Below the pieces are notes generated by a model that did not search any database, was not told the origin of the DNA, and was given only the letters and a program-made list of their open reading frames with translations. A stretch of 64,000 nt of DNA, taken from Podospora pseudoanserina (taxonomy: Eukaryota; Ascomycota; Sordariomycetes; Sordariales; Podosporaceae). Where the stretch lies: assembly GCF_035222485.1 (NCBI RefSeq), contig NC_085920.1, positions 2,108,001-2,172,000 of the forward strand. Direction: 5' to 3'. How positions within the stretch are numbered: the stretch's first letter is position 1; each line of letters starts with the position of its first letter. The translations under genes and the position numbers were made by a program. This document shows, one piece after another, positions 43,517 to 55,647 of this stretch.

Positions 43517-44900
43517 CTTTTTTTTGGTTCGCCTGTACCTTGCTGCTAGTATACTTTATTCTCAAGGCGCGAGAGTATTGACAAACCTCGAGAAAGGAGG
43601 GCGAGTGCGTAAAAATGAAGGCGGCGAGGTTGGGTGATGATGTTGTCTTGCTGGAGGAAAGAAAACGCAAAAAAGGCTCGAGAGAGAGAGAGTAAAAGCA
43701 GGGCGGAATTGCAGTAGACCCGAAGCATGGACCATCCCCGTCCACAATCTAAAAAATTTCAGTAAACAAACCCTTTTCCTGGTGAAGCTATTAGGAAGGA
43801 GCAGCTGCGTGAAGGGGGGGTGGTCGGAGCAAGTGTCTGCTCAGTCACCATACCCCATTGCTGTCAACTTGGGCTCGTGACATTTTCCATTTTTTGGGTT
43901 TTGTAGAACTGGTGTGTTGGGCTAGACGGGGGCTAGGAGCTGCCCTCTAACACACTACAAGACTTGCGATGTAGGCTAGATGGGGCTAAGGGCTGTCCTC
44001 TAACACGTCATAAGAGTTGTGATGGTAAATTCAAGAGAGACCCATTTCTTTACCTAGGTAGATTAACAACCAGGCAACAACCAGACAACCAGCACCAAAC
44101 TACATAACTCAGCACCGTTACATCGACATCTCAACGATATAGGTGAGAGCCTCGTCCTATGTCTACATCTTCACGCTGAAACCGATACTACCAGTCGTCA
44201 CCGTGGGTTATTTTGACAAGGTGTTCAATGTTGGGTCCCAAACTGAAGAGGAAAAGATGGTTGTCTTCTTCAAGCTATAAATAATGCTTATCCTGCCAAA
44301 AGTTACAATTTATCTCCCCTACCCACGCCTCCATTCTACCTGCCGTCAACGCTCGTTTTGCAAAACGGCCTTGTTCGTTTGTTTTTTTATTCAAGTTTTC
44401 TGTAGGCGGTCAAAGCTTTGTAAGAAAGACAAAAAAAATGACAAAAAAGACTTCCTCTTCCAACTGGGGTCGAACCAGTGAAGCGTACATGTCCCAGCAG
44501 ATCGAGCCTTCGGTCCTGACTCGAGCAACATGCCTCCATCAGTTCACTCTCTGCTGTCCATCATGATCAATTCCTGGAGTTGACCAAGGCACTTCTACGA
44601 CCACCGCACCCTCTGCACTGCAGATCCACCCACCGCCACCTGCATCCTCACCACGCAAGTATTCAAGATCAAGTTTTTATCTCTTTCTCTACAGCGAAAT
44701 CATCTTTTCACCTGCCATATATTTTTCTTTTTCCCTTTTCCACCCCTCCCACCCCCAACCCCCCTTCTTTCCTTCCCACCACAATTTGCACCACCCACGC
44801 CCAAAACAAAAGAAAAGATCCGATATTAACCAACAGTTTAAAAACGCTCATACAAAAATCACACACACACACAACCTCCCTCCAGAAAGGCACCCAACCT
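43517..44900. other. intergenic, 1.4 kb
   Basis: Holds a 54-base tandem repeat (43919-44026), a tRNA T-arm-like segment at about 44464-44486 on the minus strand (rejected as a gene), and long C/T-rich tracts at 44690-44790. No gene supported. Confidence 0.45.
43919..44026. repeat. tandem repeat, two 54-base units differing mainly by transitions
   Basis: ggctagacggg ... ctgccctctaacac ... ttgcgatg is followed directly by ggctagatggg ... ctgtcctctaacac ... ttgtgatgg. The differences are largely C/T and G/A changes, the pattern expected of repeat-induced point mutation or cytosine deamination. Confidence 0.75.
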
Positions 44901-45556
44901 CTAGCATTTCCTCCACTCCAAATCCCAATTCTCAGTCAAAGCCTCAAAATACGCCTTCCCATCCCCGTTCAGCGCGCTCCGGAAGTTGACATTCAAAATC
45001 CCAATCGACCCGTCGGCACCCGTGCAGGGGGACCAGACCTTGTTCGCGCCCGTGTTGCTCACGAGCGTGACGGCCTGGTCGATGGTCCTGTCCGTGGCCG
45101 CGATGTGTCCGCGGGCGGTGCCCTGTTTCTATCTGTCAGTGTCTTGCTGCAGGGTGAATAAGAGAGGGGACGTACAGTCTTGGCGGCGTCCTGGCTGAAG
45201 AAGACGGTGGTGAAGTAGTCTAAGGATGTGCCCGGGGTGAGGTAGACGTTGCCCTTGACGATGTTGGTCTTGACGGCGACCTGCCACCCCGGGGAGGCGC
45301 CGGCGGCTTGGAGGTGGGCCTGGCAGTTGAGGGTCTTTGTCGTGCCGGGGAGGGAGGAGGCAAAGTTGGAGAAGGAAAAGGTTGGGTCGGAGAGGCCGCC
45401 GGTGTGCTTTGGGTCGCGGACGCAGCCGGGGCCGGAGAAGGTGAGGGAGGTGATGCGGGGGATGGCGGCGGGCGCGGCCGGGGCGGCGGCTGCGTCGGCG
45501 TTAACTACCGAGGCGGCGGCGGCGAGGATGGTGAGTGTTGTTGTGAGGAGGCCCAT
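44901..45556 (-). CDS. secreted DUF4360-type protein
   Basis: Two exons (45556-45176 and 45122-44901) encode 200 residues, the usual length for DUF4360 proteins. The signal peptide (MGLLTTTLTILAAAASVVNA) is followed by an Ala/Pro-rich stretch. The domain then starts at ITSLTFSGPGCVRD. Four cysteines stand at family positions: GPGCV, LNCQAHL, WSPCTGA and the last residues EWRKC. FSNFASSLPGTTKTLNCQ matches the family pattern of a strand pair before the second Cys. The intron (GTACGT donor, agaaacag acceptor) is 53 bases. The biochemical role of DUF4360 is unknown. These are small extracellular proteins common in filamentous fungi and some bacteria. An N-terminal extension upstream of the chosen ATG is open but would bury the signal peptide, so it is rejected. 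Confidence 0.85.
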
Positions 45557-47579
45557 TGTGATGGTTGTGAATCTGAGGGAAAGGTGTGGGGATAGTGGAG
45601 ATGAAAATCCGGGGTAAGGGAGTGGATATGGAGAGGATTTAAGCTTGTTTGTTGCTTGGATACCTGTAGTGATGATTGGGAGTTGAGCTGTCAAGAAAAA
45701 AGACGAGGTCAAAGCCTGTTACTTATATGCGTGCGAACCGGGCCAAGGAAAAAAAAAAAGACTATCGTGATGGGTTCTATTGAACTGGCAGGACTACCTG
45801 ACGATTACGATATTCGCCTTCTCTTGCTGCTTCATCCCGTCTACCGTGTTTTTCGCCATTTTGCCTTTTGCCACACCCTGGTAGATCATCTTTCTCATCA
45901 CAAGCATAGCAATCGGCGTGGTTCGCCGAAAGGTCTGGCTGGGTCTCTGTGTGGTCTGGTTGACAGATGGCGAGAGTGTTTTTGGTGGTCCTGGGTGTAG
46001 CGGAGCTTTTGCCATTTATCCAAATTGCAACCCGCGAAACCGAGTGCCCGGATTGGCAACAAACTCTGTCTCTTCAAATTAAAACCCAAGTGTGTCCAAA
46101 AATAGGAACACCAGGGGGGGAGAAGAGAAGAGCAAAAAAACAAATTCGTGGGAGGGAGAAAAAAAGTGGTTTGGCAGTTTCAAACTTTTGTTGCACATGA
46201 AATGAAAAAGGTCGGATATCATCCGTGTGTCCAAGACAGGAAGACAGGCCACACAACCTGGAACTTTCTCCTTTGACATGCAACCAAATGCATGTGGGTT
46301 AATCTACAAGTGATATATATCGGTATATTACCCCAGCGTGTCAACCAGCCGCCCCCTTGTCGCCATGTCGCGCCACCCGGGGACACACACACTTCAGTTC
46401 AGTGCTGCCTCTACCACGCTTTGTTGCTCGTCTGGGCCCTCTTGGGTGTCGCTTTGTCGCCGTTGTTCCTGGCTGGGCCTCTCGTCGACGTTCGGGATAT
46501 GCGGGCGTGGCGTTGCAAGCAAAAACGGGAAAGATGCAGCAAGAGAAGAAAGGAACGCGGAGGTGGTTTCCGCAACCTTTAATTGTTCCAATGCGACGTC
46601 ATCTCTTTCATCGGGCCAGTGCTTGATGTGCTTGGCTCTATTTCGCCGATCTGTTCTGGCTCTTGTTACTGTCAGTAGTAGTAGTAAAGTAGGGAACATA
46701 TCTGTCGAGAATTGCGTACACGTAAGGAGGGTCCCGGTCGAGAAACAAAGATTTAAACTACCCTCTACTGACCTGCAGTTGGTCCCCAATATCTGGGATG
46801 AATTGGTCGCGACGTTCCCGGTGTGATTGCATGCGACAGGTTGATAGTAGTTGATAAATTTGATCCTATTTATGGCAGCTCACGCTATGTCCAACTCAAA
46901 AATAGGGGACCCGGTGCGCCGTTGAGACAGCTCATGGTCCCTGAAGAGCCGGAGACCCTCAAGAAATCGGCCGTGATGATGCCGACTCAACTCTCGGAAG
47001 ACCTTCGAGCTCTTGGCCCTCGCCTTCCCCCCGCCGGATGCTACTCGCCTCGCCAGTGCCCTCTTCCTCTGAGGCTGCCATTCCAGCTCCAGCCCATTAC
47101 CACATTAGCCGCATGCCCGGAACACATTTCGTCTGGCACACTCAACTCCGGCTATTCAAGTCCTCCTCCCTTCTGGTCAAACGCGTTCTCAGGTACGTGC
47201 AAGAGAACGCCGATATGCCCAGCAGATCGAGGGTATAATCTTTCTTTGCGCCGACAATGATGCGAGTAAACGAACAGCCCAACTCCGACAAACTCGCTCG
47301 CTTTCTCCAGAACCCAAACACCGCGGCGGGAAGAATGCGTCTCAGGGACCTCGGTATGCATGAGAGCCAGGGACAAGAGGCGGAACGAGGCTGATGTTCC
47401 ATGAACGCCTGTGTCTCCGCTTGTATGGCTCAAACCTTCCCCGGCATCGCTTCTCCCGTCTTCAAAGACTCAAACCCCAGTACCGACCGTAACGCCTCAA
47501 GCAGCGCCTGAAAAGCTAAGCTTCAGATCTCCAACTCCTTTGGTGTAAAAAACAACAATATCGCAGCGTCATTATTCAC
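45557..47579. other. intergenic, 2 kb
   Basis: No certain gene. Around 46970-47240 (plus) two frames carry protein-like stretches, MMPTQLSEDLRALGPRLPP and, in another frame, PGTHFVWHTQLRLFKSSSLL followed by VKRVLRYVQENADM, which may be a decayed or spliced small gene. A (TAG)n stretch lies at about 46674-46690. Confidence 0.4.
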
Positions 47580-48719
47580 CTACTGAACCTTGTTGATGGC
47601 GGCAGTCGTAGGTGTTTGAACAGTGCGCTGGAACTCCCCGCTAGAGTTGCTGCTCTTGCCACCGCGATCCTCGACGATTGTGCCGCTGCGAACGGCAAAA
47701 AGATTGCCCTCCTCCAGAGAGCGCTCTGGCTGCTGATAGTAGACCCCGTCGACAGCAACAGGATCCTCTCCCAAGAGGTGCATGTAGAAGTAAAAGAAGC
47801 CGCAGAAGAAAAAGCCACCGAGCATGTTTCCGAGAGTTGTGGGAATGATGCCTGGACGATTCGGGTTAGTACCTTGCAAGACAAACACCCAGGTAAGAAA
47901 AGGAAGAGAAGCATACCCTTCCATATGTAAAGTCCAACGCTAATACCAGGGGCTCCCAGGAAGATGCCGATGGGGATGAAGAACATGTTGGCGACAACGT
48001 GCTCCAGTCCCATGGTGACGAAAGCGAAGATGGGCCACCACATGCCCGCGACCTTGGACGTCACATCCTTAGCCTGGAGACCGAGATAGCAAGAGAGGCA
48101 GACCAGCCAGTTACAACCGATAGCGCGCAGGAAGATTTGATGCCATTGGGGAGTGATCTGTTTGAGCTGAGCAGTGGCAATAGCCTGCTGCTTGAAGATC
48201 TCATTGTCGAAAACGCCACCATCTAGAAAGAAGCACACTAATTAACACGAGTTCGAACAACGCAAGATCAAAGAGATGGAACCTACAGCCAACAATGATG
48301 GCCATTACGAACAACGCGCCAGCCATGTTGCCCCAGAAGCAAAGGAACCAGTGCATGAGCAGGTTCTTGAGCGGCAGCCTCCTGTGCATCCAAGCAATGC
48401 CAGTAATCATGTTGGAACCAGTGAAGAGTTCAGAGCCCGAGATCAAGATCATGACGATGCCGCTGGGGAAGATCAAGCCACTGATCATTCTAATCAGACC
48501 GGGGGCGTTTTCCTGGAACCATGGGGCGGCAGTGGCGATGACGGCCGAGGCGGAGGTGAAGCTGACGAGACAGCCGGCCATGAAGGCAGAGAAGAAGATC
48601 TTGTCGGGTCGTGCTCTTCCTCTCATGGCACCAATCCGAGACATCAACTCGGCTGTCTCCTTTGGCGTGTAGGCCGCCATGCTGGCCATGTTGTCGACGT
48701 GGACGTGTGTGACAGCCAT
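47580..48719 (-). CDS. formate/nitrite transporter (FNT family)
   Basis: Three exons (48719-48287, 48222-47917, 47851-47580) encode 336 residues with six expected membrane helices. FNT signatures include LISGSELFTGSNMITG (the SGSELFTG motif), MHWFLCFWGNMAGALFV, GYGGVFDNEIF across the first splice and CNWLVCLSCYLGLQAKDVTS, with TTLGNMLGG after the second. It would pass formate, nitrite or other small monovalent anions across the plasma membrane. The best-known fungal relative is the Aspergillus NitA-type nitrite carrier. The C-terminus after the last helix is about 65 residues of hydrophilic sequence with several Ser/Thr, a possible regulatory tail. The first ATG of the frame is 48719. The upstream open frame has only a TTG. 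Both introns have GT-AG ends, the second with an actaac branch point. Confidence 0.93.
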
Positions 48720-51575
48720 CTCGTCGGTTGGGAGTGATGCAGTGACACCGGTATGGGTGGTGTTGATGGACTGGTTAGGTGTCCAAACCGTTGAGGGTAT
48801 GATGACGGGCCGGGGAGAAGGGCTTCTATCCAAGTTGAGGTGGCAGGACAGCTTAAGAGGGTCGATAGAGGGGCGGAGGTGTTCGGACGAAGACGGTGAT
48901 CGGGGCGGCTTGGTGACTTTAAGAAGAAGAAAGAACAAGCGGAACACACCCCGCAACAGTCAGCCACTATGGAATACGCTTCTGTGGAGTGTGCTGAAGG
49001 CTCGAGATCCCCGTCACCTTGGCAAAGTGGAAGACGGAATTGGGTGGGTGGATGACCAGGCCATGGGCATCGAGCGTCTTGGTTGGGACCGGTGTTCCAA
49101 GACCTGCGAGCATCTGGGGCGGCCCATTTTTGACAGTTCACAGGTCGCCAAGTTCCCCCAGTCTAGTAGAAGATAAGGTGTTTATAGCAGAGTGGCACTG
49201 GTGGGCGCTCTCAATGGGATGCTTTTTCATCCGAGGGCTTCAGACTCAACGTTCGGCTGTCAAAGATCAGTCTCAAATGCTCTCAACAACCATGAATCAG
49301 GCGAGAGGAAGAGCCTCACAGGGGACCCACGGCGAAATTGCCGGAGGGTGGGTACAGCTTTAGACTCTGGCCGATTCATCAACTAGGGATCCTCGATCTT
49401 TGTGGCCACGATGGCTCAAAGTCAAACCCCGAACCAAACATCTTCCCATCGTCCGTCCTGTCTACCCCGGCGATGCAGCCCTGTACCTGCAGGACATGGT
49501 CAGCCACCGATTCCGCTTGCCAACAGGAGTTCGGGAACCTCATGGACCGACGGAGAGCTGCTCCTGCGGGTGGTGTGGGGGTGTTCGCGATGCGAAGCTG
49601 AGTGGGTGGACTGGCAAGTCTGGGATGACGTCTTGCCTGCTTCCATCTCTCCTCTAGGACGGCGCGCCGACCCGCCAAACCTTATGCCTTGAGCCTGTTT
49701 TCCTCAGCATTGGCAGCAACCTTAATGATGGATACCGTGGTTCCCTCCTGACTCGGCCAGTGTTGATCCTCTCCGTCAAGTGCTCATTGCTGTTTTCTTG
49801 GACAAATCCTTTGCTGGCGGGATTATCGTCCATCTCACCGTCGCCCAAATCAAGACAAGCGCAGTCGCCGGTCTCGCAGAAATGTCCACCCTTATCTCAT
49901 CGACATCGAGATACGAAACCGAAATATCCCCGCGACGGTGCCCCGGTTGTAACCGTGTTGAGGAGGTTGTGGAGACGACATTTTCCTCAGCAGTTTAAGA
50001 ATTTTCTTCCAGTGTTTTGTTCCCAGGGTAGGGGTGCATGGAACCACGACCCTGGCTCAGACGTCTCGCATCTTCAGGGGTCTTGTCAACAAACGGTTTT
50101 TGACCCAGGCATTCCCAGAAACCTCACCCTCCTGCTTGTTGAACAAGCAGCACCCTTCAATCAACTCGTTTCGCATCAATTTACGGTGCCCGACTTTGGC
50201 CTCGCTTTTTGACGGTCCCGATGGGCTTCTCTGAAGCAACTCTTGGGAATCCACGTAACCTGCGCATCCCATCCAGAAAGCCATCTCAACGCCGTTGAAT
50301 CTAACAAAAAGCCACCAAACCACCATCCGACTCAAGAACAATCTGGCTCTTATCTCCCGTCGTCCACGCCAGCACAGTCAGCCCTATACGTTCTAGGTCC
50401 AAGGAGACTCCCGCTGCCAACCCGCCGAGCCTCAATTCAACTTCCAGATCAGGGCAGGCCTTGGACCAAGAGAAAAAAGCTTTTCATCCATGTCCAATCA
50501 CCCACCGCTCAAACTTCGGCATCACACCACCAACAAGCCTCCCACCCAGACCACCAGCCAAGAAGTTTGAAGAAAGCGACCCTTTTGCCAAACCTCCGAA
50601 CGGAATCTCGGGCTTGGAAGCGGCAGAGTCGTCAACAAACTGAGCTAAAGCCTGGCGAAGGCCGCCGGAAAACATCATGCTCAAAGCCGCACAATCCCCG
50701 TTGCCCAGCCCGAACGCTCTGCTTGGCAAAAGCTTAAACTTCAAGTTCTGGCCAGACCTCTTTTTTTTTTTCCCCAGGCAGGCCGGTCGTTTGGAAGGCG
50801 CTAGTAGTATCCCGCTCTGTTTGTTGGACCTGGTAGGTAGGCGAGGTAAGCTTCGTTTTCTGTCGCTACCGGGTTATGAGATTGGGAAAAAGACCGGTGA
50901 GTGATGGGCCAGAACTTTTCATGTCGTCGCGTGTCATTCAAAACAGCGGTGGTTTGTTGCTCGCTTGTTTGGTGTCCAGCGCAAAATATCAGCCCAATAA
51001 AAATGAGGCGACGTTGTGTCACGGATAGGGCTCTTCAGCTCTGGATGTTCAAAATCCGCATTGGCGGAGATGAGAAACAGCAATGTGGTTGCAAAATGCA
51101 AATGTCGTCAAAAGAGGATTCTTTGATCAACTCCACTCATCTCGCCAACTTCATCCCGCGAACATGTCATGTCATGTCCCCTAATGTGTCATCGCGCGCG
51201 CTCTGGTGTGCGGCAGTGAGCTGAATTTTACAGCTCGCTTAGCGCAGCCTCAGGAGACAGGTTGTGTTGGGTAGTTTTTTGGTTTTGCTAGCGGTCAAAG
51301 TTGGTTTACATCGAGGACTAATGCCTGAACATGCATCGTGACGGTGGAGAAATAGAATAGATTTTGATATTTCTCAAACCCACAACAAGCCTTGGTATCA
51401 TCCCATTCCCTTCGTTACCCGTGAAAGAAACAAACCATTCATCATGAGAGGCTATCCGGCCCTTCTTTTCTCACACACCCGATCCAGACCTTGACTCCGT
51501 GGGATGTTTGACAAAGACAAGAGAAAAAAACGAAGCCATCAACAAGACAGACCATAATATCTGTCCCAACACATT
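48720..51575. other. intergenic, 2.9 kb
   Basis: Upstream region of the FNT gene on the left and 3' region of the Pth11-like gene on the right. Frames at 49402-49692, 49760-50212, 50243-50737 (plus) and 50484-50744 (minus) lack motifs, introns that help, or signal peptides, and several overlap. None is called. Confidence 0.4.
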
Positions 51576-53541
51576 TCATACTACACCCCCCCCTCTCCTC
51601 GCCACCGATCCCACCTTCTCTCCCCTGTAATCCCTATCCCTATCCTCCCGTTGACTCATCCTCGTCATCCTCGTCCCCCTAGGGCTCTCAGGCAAGTCGT
51701 ATTCATCCTCATCGCTATCCTCCTCCTCGTCCTCATCATCATCAGCATGATCCGACCTTCTCCGTGGCGGTGGTGTCCTCCCCACATTCACACCACCAAA
51801 CGTCTCCCCCGGCTGTGGACTCCTCGGGTGCTTCTCCACCTTGACCGACCTGGTAACCTGTATCGACAACCTCAGGTGAGCCCGTGGCGGTGCTCGTAAA
51901 CTTCCTGAACCAGGTGACCTCCCTCCACTCGTGGTATCCAACGGAGAGATGTCATCATCATCCTCGTTATGGTGATCAGTCGTATTCGACGGATGCAACG
52001 ATGACCCCCCTCTCGCACCAGCAGAAACACTGCACGTCTGCTGTGATTCCAAATCCCCATGCATGACCGGCCTGTTAAGTTTGTAGTCTGCCAGCCCGTT
52101 GTTGTTGTTGTTCACCAACGGTAGTTCGCCTTCGTGTTCTTCCACTTGCCGGAGGAGGCTCCCTTTGCGCTTGGACGAGGTTTTGTCTGATGTTTCGCTT
52201 AGCCTTCTGCTTCCTCTTCGGCCTAGTTGAGCAGCGAGGCCGATGAAGGACTGGCGGGAGTCACGGCGGATGGGGTGGCCGGTGATGGGGTCGATCCATT
52301 GGAGGCTGCTGTTTTCTCTTTGGGTCTTGCTGCCCAAGTTGGGGGAGAGGAGCCGGGGAAAGAGGCGTTGGATGAGAGGTTTGAGGGTCATGAGGCAGGC
52401 GCAGCAGATGGCGGCGGAGACCTCGACCGAGGTCCAGTAGATCATCTGGGCCGAGGTGTATGTTGCGTCGTAGCCGGCTTTTTTGACGATGTCGATAAGG
52501 TAGACTAGGCGGATGATGGAGACGATGCAGACGCTGGGATAATGAGTTAGGAACATAAAGATACCCATGTATGTGGTGGAGGACTTACAAAAACCCCAAA
52601 GCAAACACTCCAACAAGAGCGTACTTTTGGCGTCTCGGCAGTTTCAAAGCTGAAAGCACCGGCATCTGGTTTCTTTCTGTCAGTCCTTCTTCTACTCATC
52701 CATCCTAGCAATAACCTCAAACAGATCATCAGGCCAGGCAACAAAAAAAGAACATACCGGCAAAGCCATAATCACCAAATCACTAACAATATGCAAAGCC
52801 GCATTCGCCCACCAAATGTTCCCCGGCTGGCAATACACCTCCTGCGTAAAAAACAAACCCCAATTCCAGAACGCCTCAAGCGGGATACAAGCCGTGCAAA
52901 CCGAAACAACAAGCCAGATCCCAATAAGCACCACAAGAACAAGCACAATCTGAATCGCCCGCTTCGCCCAGCTGTAGGTAAAGATGCGTCGATACAGCAA
53001 AAGTATCGAAATCCTTGAGAAGGTGAGACTCAAATTGTAAAACAGAATCCCATACCAAGCCGCCCTTTCCAGCGCCGACATCTGCATCCAGTCCGCCTCC
53101 CAGGCGTGTTTCCCGGCCCCTCGAGCCATTTCTAGATTTGCTGTCAGTAATCACAATCTCGATATCAGAAACCGTGCGGCAAGACCTACGCTCAAGAGAA
53201 CTAGCCATCACACCAGCGGCAAACACCAACGCCGGAATGATACACCAATCCGACGCCCCCAGCACATTGTTGAGTCTACCCCTGGTGTAAAACCTCACCA
53301 CCACGAACCCAAGCGCGATGAGCCATGTTATCACCGCGCAAGCCACGATATCGGCTTGCAGCGATCGCCCAGCATCAGTCGGTATTGGCCCCCAAGGTAG
53401 AAACGTCTCGTTGGTTCCAACTGTGAAGTTTTTCCCGTTTGTTGGGAATGTGAAGTTGAAATCTGTTGGCGGTGGTGGTGGTGGTGGTGGTGGTCCCTCG
53501 AAGGGAGGGATGCCAGTGCTGGCCAGAGGGTCGGGTCCCAT
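51576..53541 (-). CDS. Pth11/rhodopsin-like seven-helix integral membrane protein
   Basis: Four exons (53541-53190, 53131-52758, 52665-52589, 52533-51576) encode 586 residues. The N-terminal outer part is Pro-rich (a run of nine Pro encoded by a GGT repeat) with N-glycosylation motifs (NFT, NGKNFTVGTNETF). Seven membrane helices follow with marks of the fungal rhodopsin-domain/Pth11-like group: VVVRFYTRGRLNNVLGASDW, YNLSLTFSRISILLLYRRIF, IWWANAALHIVSDLVIMALP and then LPRRQKYALVGVFALGF. The long cytoplasmic tail (about 270 residues) is Ser/Arg-rich and ends in an acidic run (DDDEDEEEDSDEDEYD). Relatives act as sensors or remain uncharacterised. Ligand unknown. All three introns have canonical ends and each join restores a helix. 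Confidence 0.88.
53464..53491. repeat. GGT trinucleotide microsatellite encoding a proline run
   Basis: About eight ggt units on the plus strand, read on the minus strand as consecutive Pro codons in the N-terminal extracellular part of the Pth11-like protein. Confidence 0.8.
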
Positions 53542-55647
53542 TTCTGCGTCCCGGCTCTTGCAACCTAGGCACCTTGGGTATGTTTTGACGTTGGCGGTGT
53601 GGATTCTTGATGTCGATGGGGGTAGGAAACCATGCCCGCCCATCAACCCGAAAAAGGAGAAAAAAAAAAAAGAATGTGGGAATAGCCCGATGGGGCTCAC
53701 CAGGAAAAGATATATCTCCAGCCAGCTTCTTGATGTCTGGAAAAAGTGCAGCCTTTCCCCGCAACTCGTTACCAGCCAAATTTTGAGGGAAAACGGGCGA
53801 AAAAGGGGCCCGATGTGACTGTTCATCAACCGGCGGCGGCAGCAGCAGAATCAGGATCGGCAGTGCTGGGCTTTTCTGTCGCCTCTTTTTCGCCTTGCAG
53901 GGTTGCAACCCGAACTATCGAAAACTCTGGGGAAGCGGAAAACGGTTTCTTGGTTCCTGTCTGGGGGTGCAAGCAACATCAAATAAGTAATGTCTAGCTA
54001 GGAACGTTTGGAAATGAGTAATGGCCGCAAAGGGAATAATCGTTGGAAAGAAATCAGGGCACGTACTCGTGTTTGATGTTGGGTGTCATTGTTTATGCCT
54101 TCCAACCGTGACAACGCTCTCTCTTCGCACTCGCAAGCTAGGGCATTGTAGAGAGAAAGGGGGATGGCGAGGTGAGTTAGTCCTTGCAAGCTTCCACTTT
54201 GCCGGCCGGTGTGTTCCCGGACGACGTTGCTTCAGAGGGTGGCACTTCGGAACTTGTAAGATTTGAGTCCCTGTTAGGCCATGATTGCTTCTGGGTGGAT
54301 AATGCGGGGAGTCCTGGCCCAGTCATAGGGTACTGGCGGTATAAAAGGCAACGTGCGCTCAGCTGTCGAGTACAAGGAAACATTGGTTCTTGCTCCGCTC
54401 TGCCGAACGGGTTGACGTACATTTGGTTCGCTGGAAAGCGTGCCCGAGCGCTGAGTGACACTTTTGAGCCTTGGTAGACAGGACGAGGATGGTGGAGATT
54501 GAAACATTTCCAGATCCATACTGAAGATAATTTTGCCGTTAAGCAAGTAGCGATCTTCGACCAAGGTCTGCCTGAAAATATTTCCTTGTCATTAATGGCC
54601 AGCTCCGGCAGACTTCCTGCTCATCAGGCCCCGTCATCTTCATCAACGAAAAACATGCTGAAGAGCGGTCATGTCCCAAATCCTCCGCGAGGCCGACAGC
54701 GCTGAGGTCAATCCCAGACCCCAGAAGCGAATGCAACACTGGTGCTGGCCACCATACCCGACTTGACCCAGCGCTAAGCTTGATTGAGAACCCCCCCAAC
54801 ACCCTCCGACCTCCCGCATTCAAACAAGAACTATGGTGGTACTCCCTATTTCTACCGCCGGAATTCCGCATTTGGACCAAGTTGTGCTGTCAAACATGTC
54901 AAAAGGAGGGCTGGTACCGGCAGTTGAATGGATGGATGGATGGATGTGGCGGAGTGTGAATCATGCAATGCAAAGCAGTGGCGTGTTGCCGAAAGGATTT
55001 TGACATTTTCTGGGGAAGAGGTGGGACATGATTGGTTTTTGGTCTATGAGATGCGGCTACAGGAAGCCAAGAGATCTATCTCTCTAGATACATAGGCCAG
55101 AAACGTGGCACAGATTGCTTCATTTGAATTGACCTGGTCGAAGGCAGGACACAAGAGGGAGAACGACTTCCACGCATAAAATGATGGTCACTGGCTCCCC
55201 GGAGGTGTGTGACACAGCATTGCTGAACTCTGCGCTCTCGAACAGAAATTCGGCAAATGTCAAAGGTGCCAGGCATTCATCAGGAGTTCCCATCATGATT
55301 GGGCTTCTTTTATATTGTATTGCTGCCCTAGATATTGCACCCCATCTTGGCCAATATCAGGCTGCGAGGCCCGCAAGTCCGGATTTCAGAACAATCCGCC
55401 AATAGGTATATCACATGAAAGTCACCACAAAGCAATTTCTTAAAACAAATTCAAAACAATCTATTGCAGCAAAACTACCACTGGTATCTATCCCAAATCA
55501 CAACCCAACTCCAATGCTCCAATGCAATGCAGCTTACTAGTGATTATCGTCCTAAAGCCCATCCGAGAGGTAAAAATACCGAAATCAACAAAAGCCATAG
55601 CTGAGATTGGAGTTGCCAACCCAGCAGGTGTACTGATCACATGTGAT
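53542..55647. other. intergenic, 2.1 kb
   Basis: Upstream region of the Pth11-like gene and 3' region of the MFS gene. A GATG microsatellite lies at 54927-54946. A homopolymer A run is near 53660-53672. No gene supported. Confidence 0.45.
54927..54946. repeat. ATGG tetranucleotide microsatellite
   Basis: Five consecutive ATGG units. Confidence 0.85.

Noticed and set aside
44460-44500. Possible tRNA gene on the minus strand (ACTGG-TTCGACC-CCAGT T arm with a perfect B box)
   Set aside because: No matching 5' acceptor strand, D arm or anticodon stem could be found within 100 bases. Treated as a chance or relic T-arm.
44501-47229. A 14-base string (cccagcagatcgag) shared by two places near 44.5 and 47.2 kb
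   Set aside because: A match of this length is expected by chance several times in a 64 kb window. Flanks do not align.
48276-48737. Plus-strand frames opposite the FNT gene
   Set aside because: No features of their own. The minus strand encodes a full FNT transporter.
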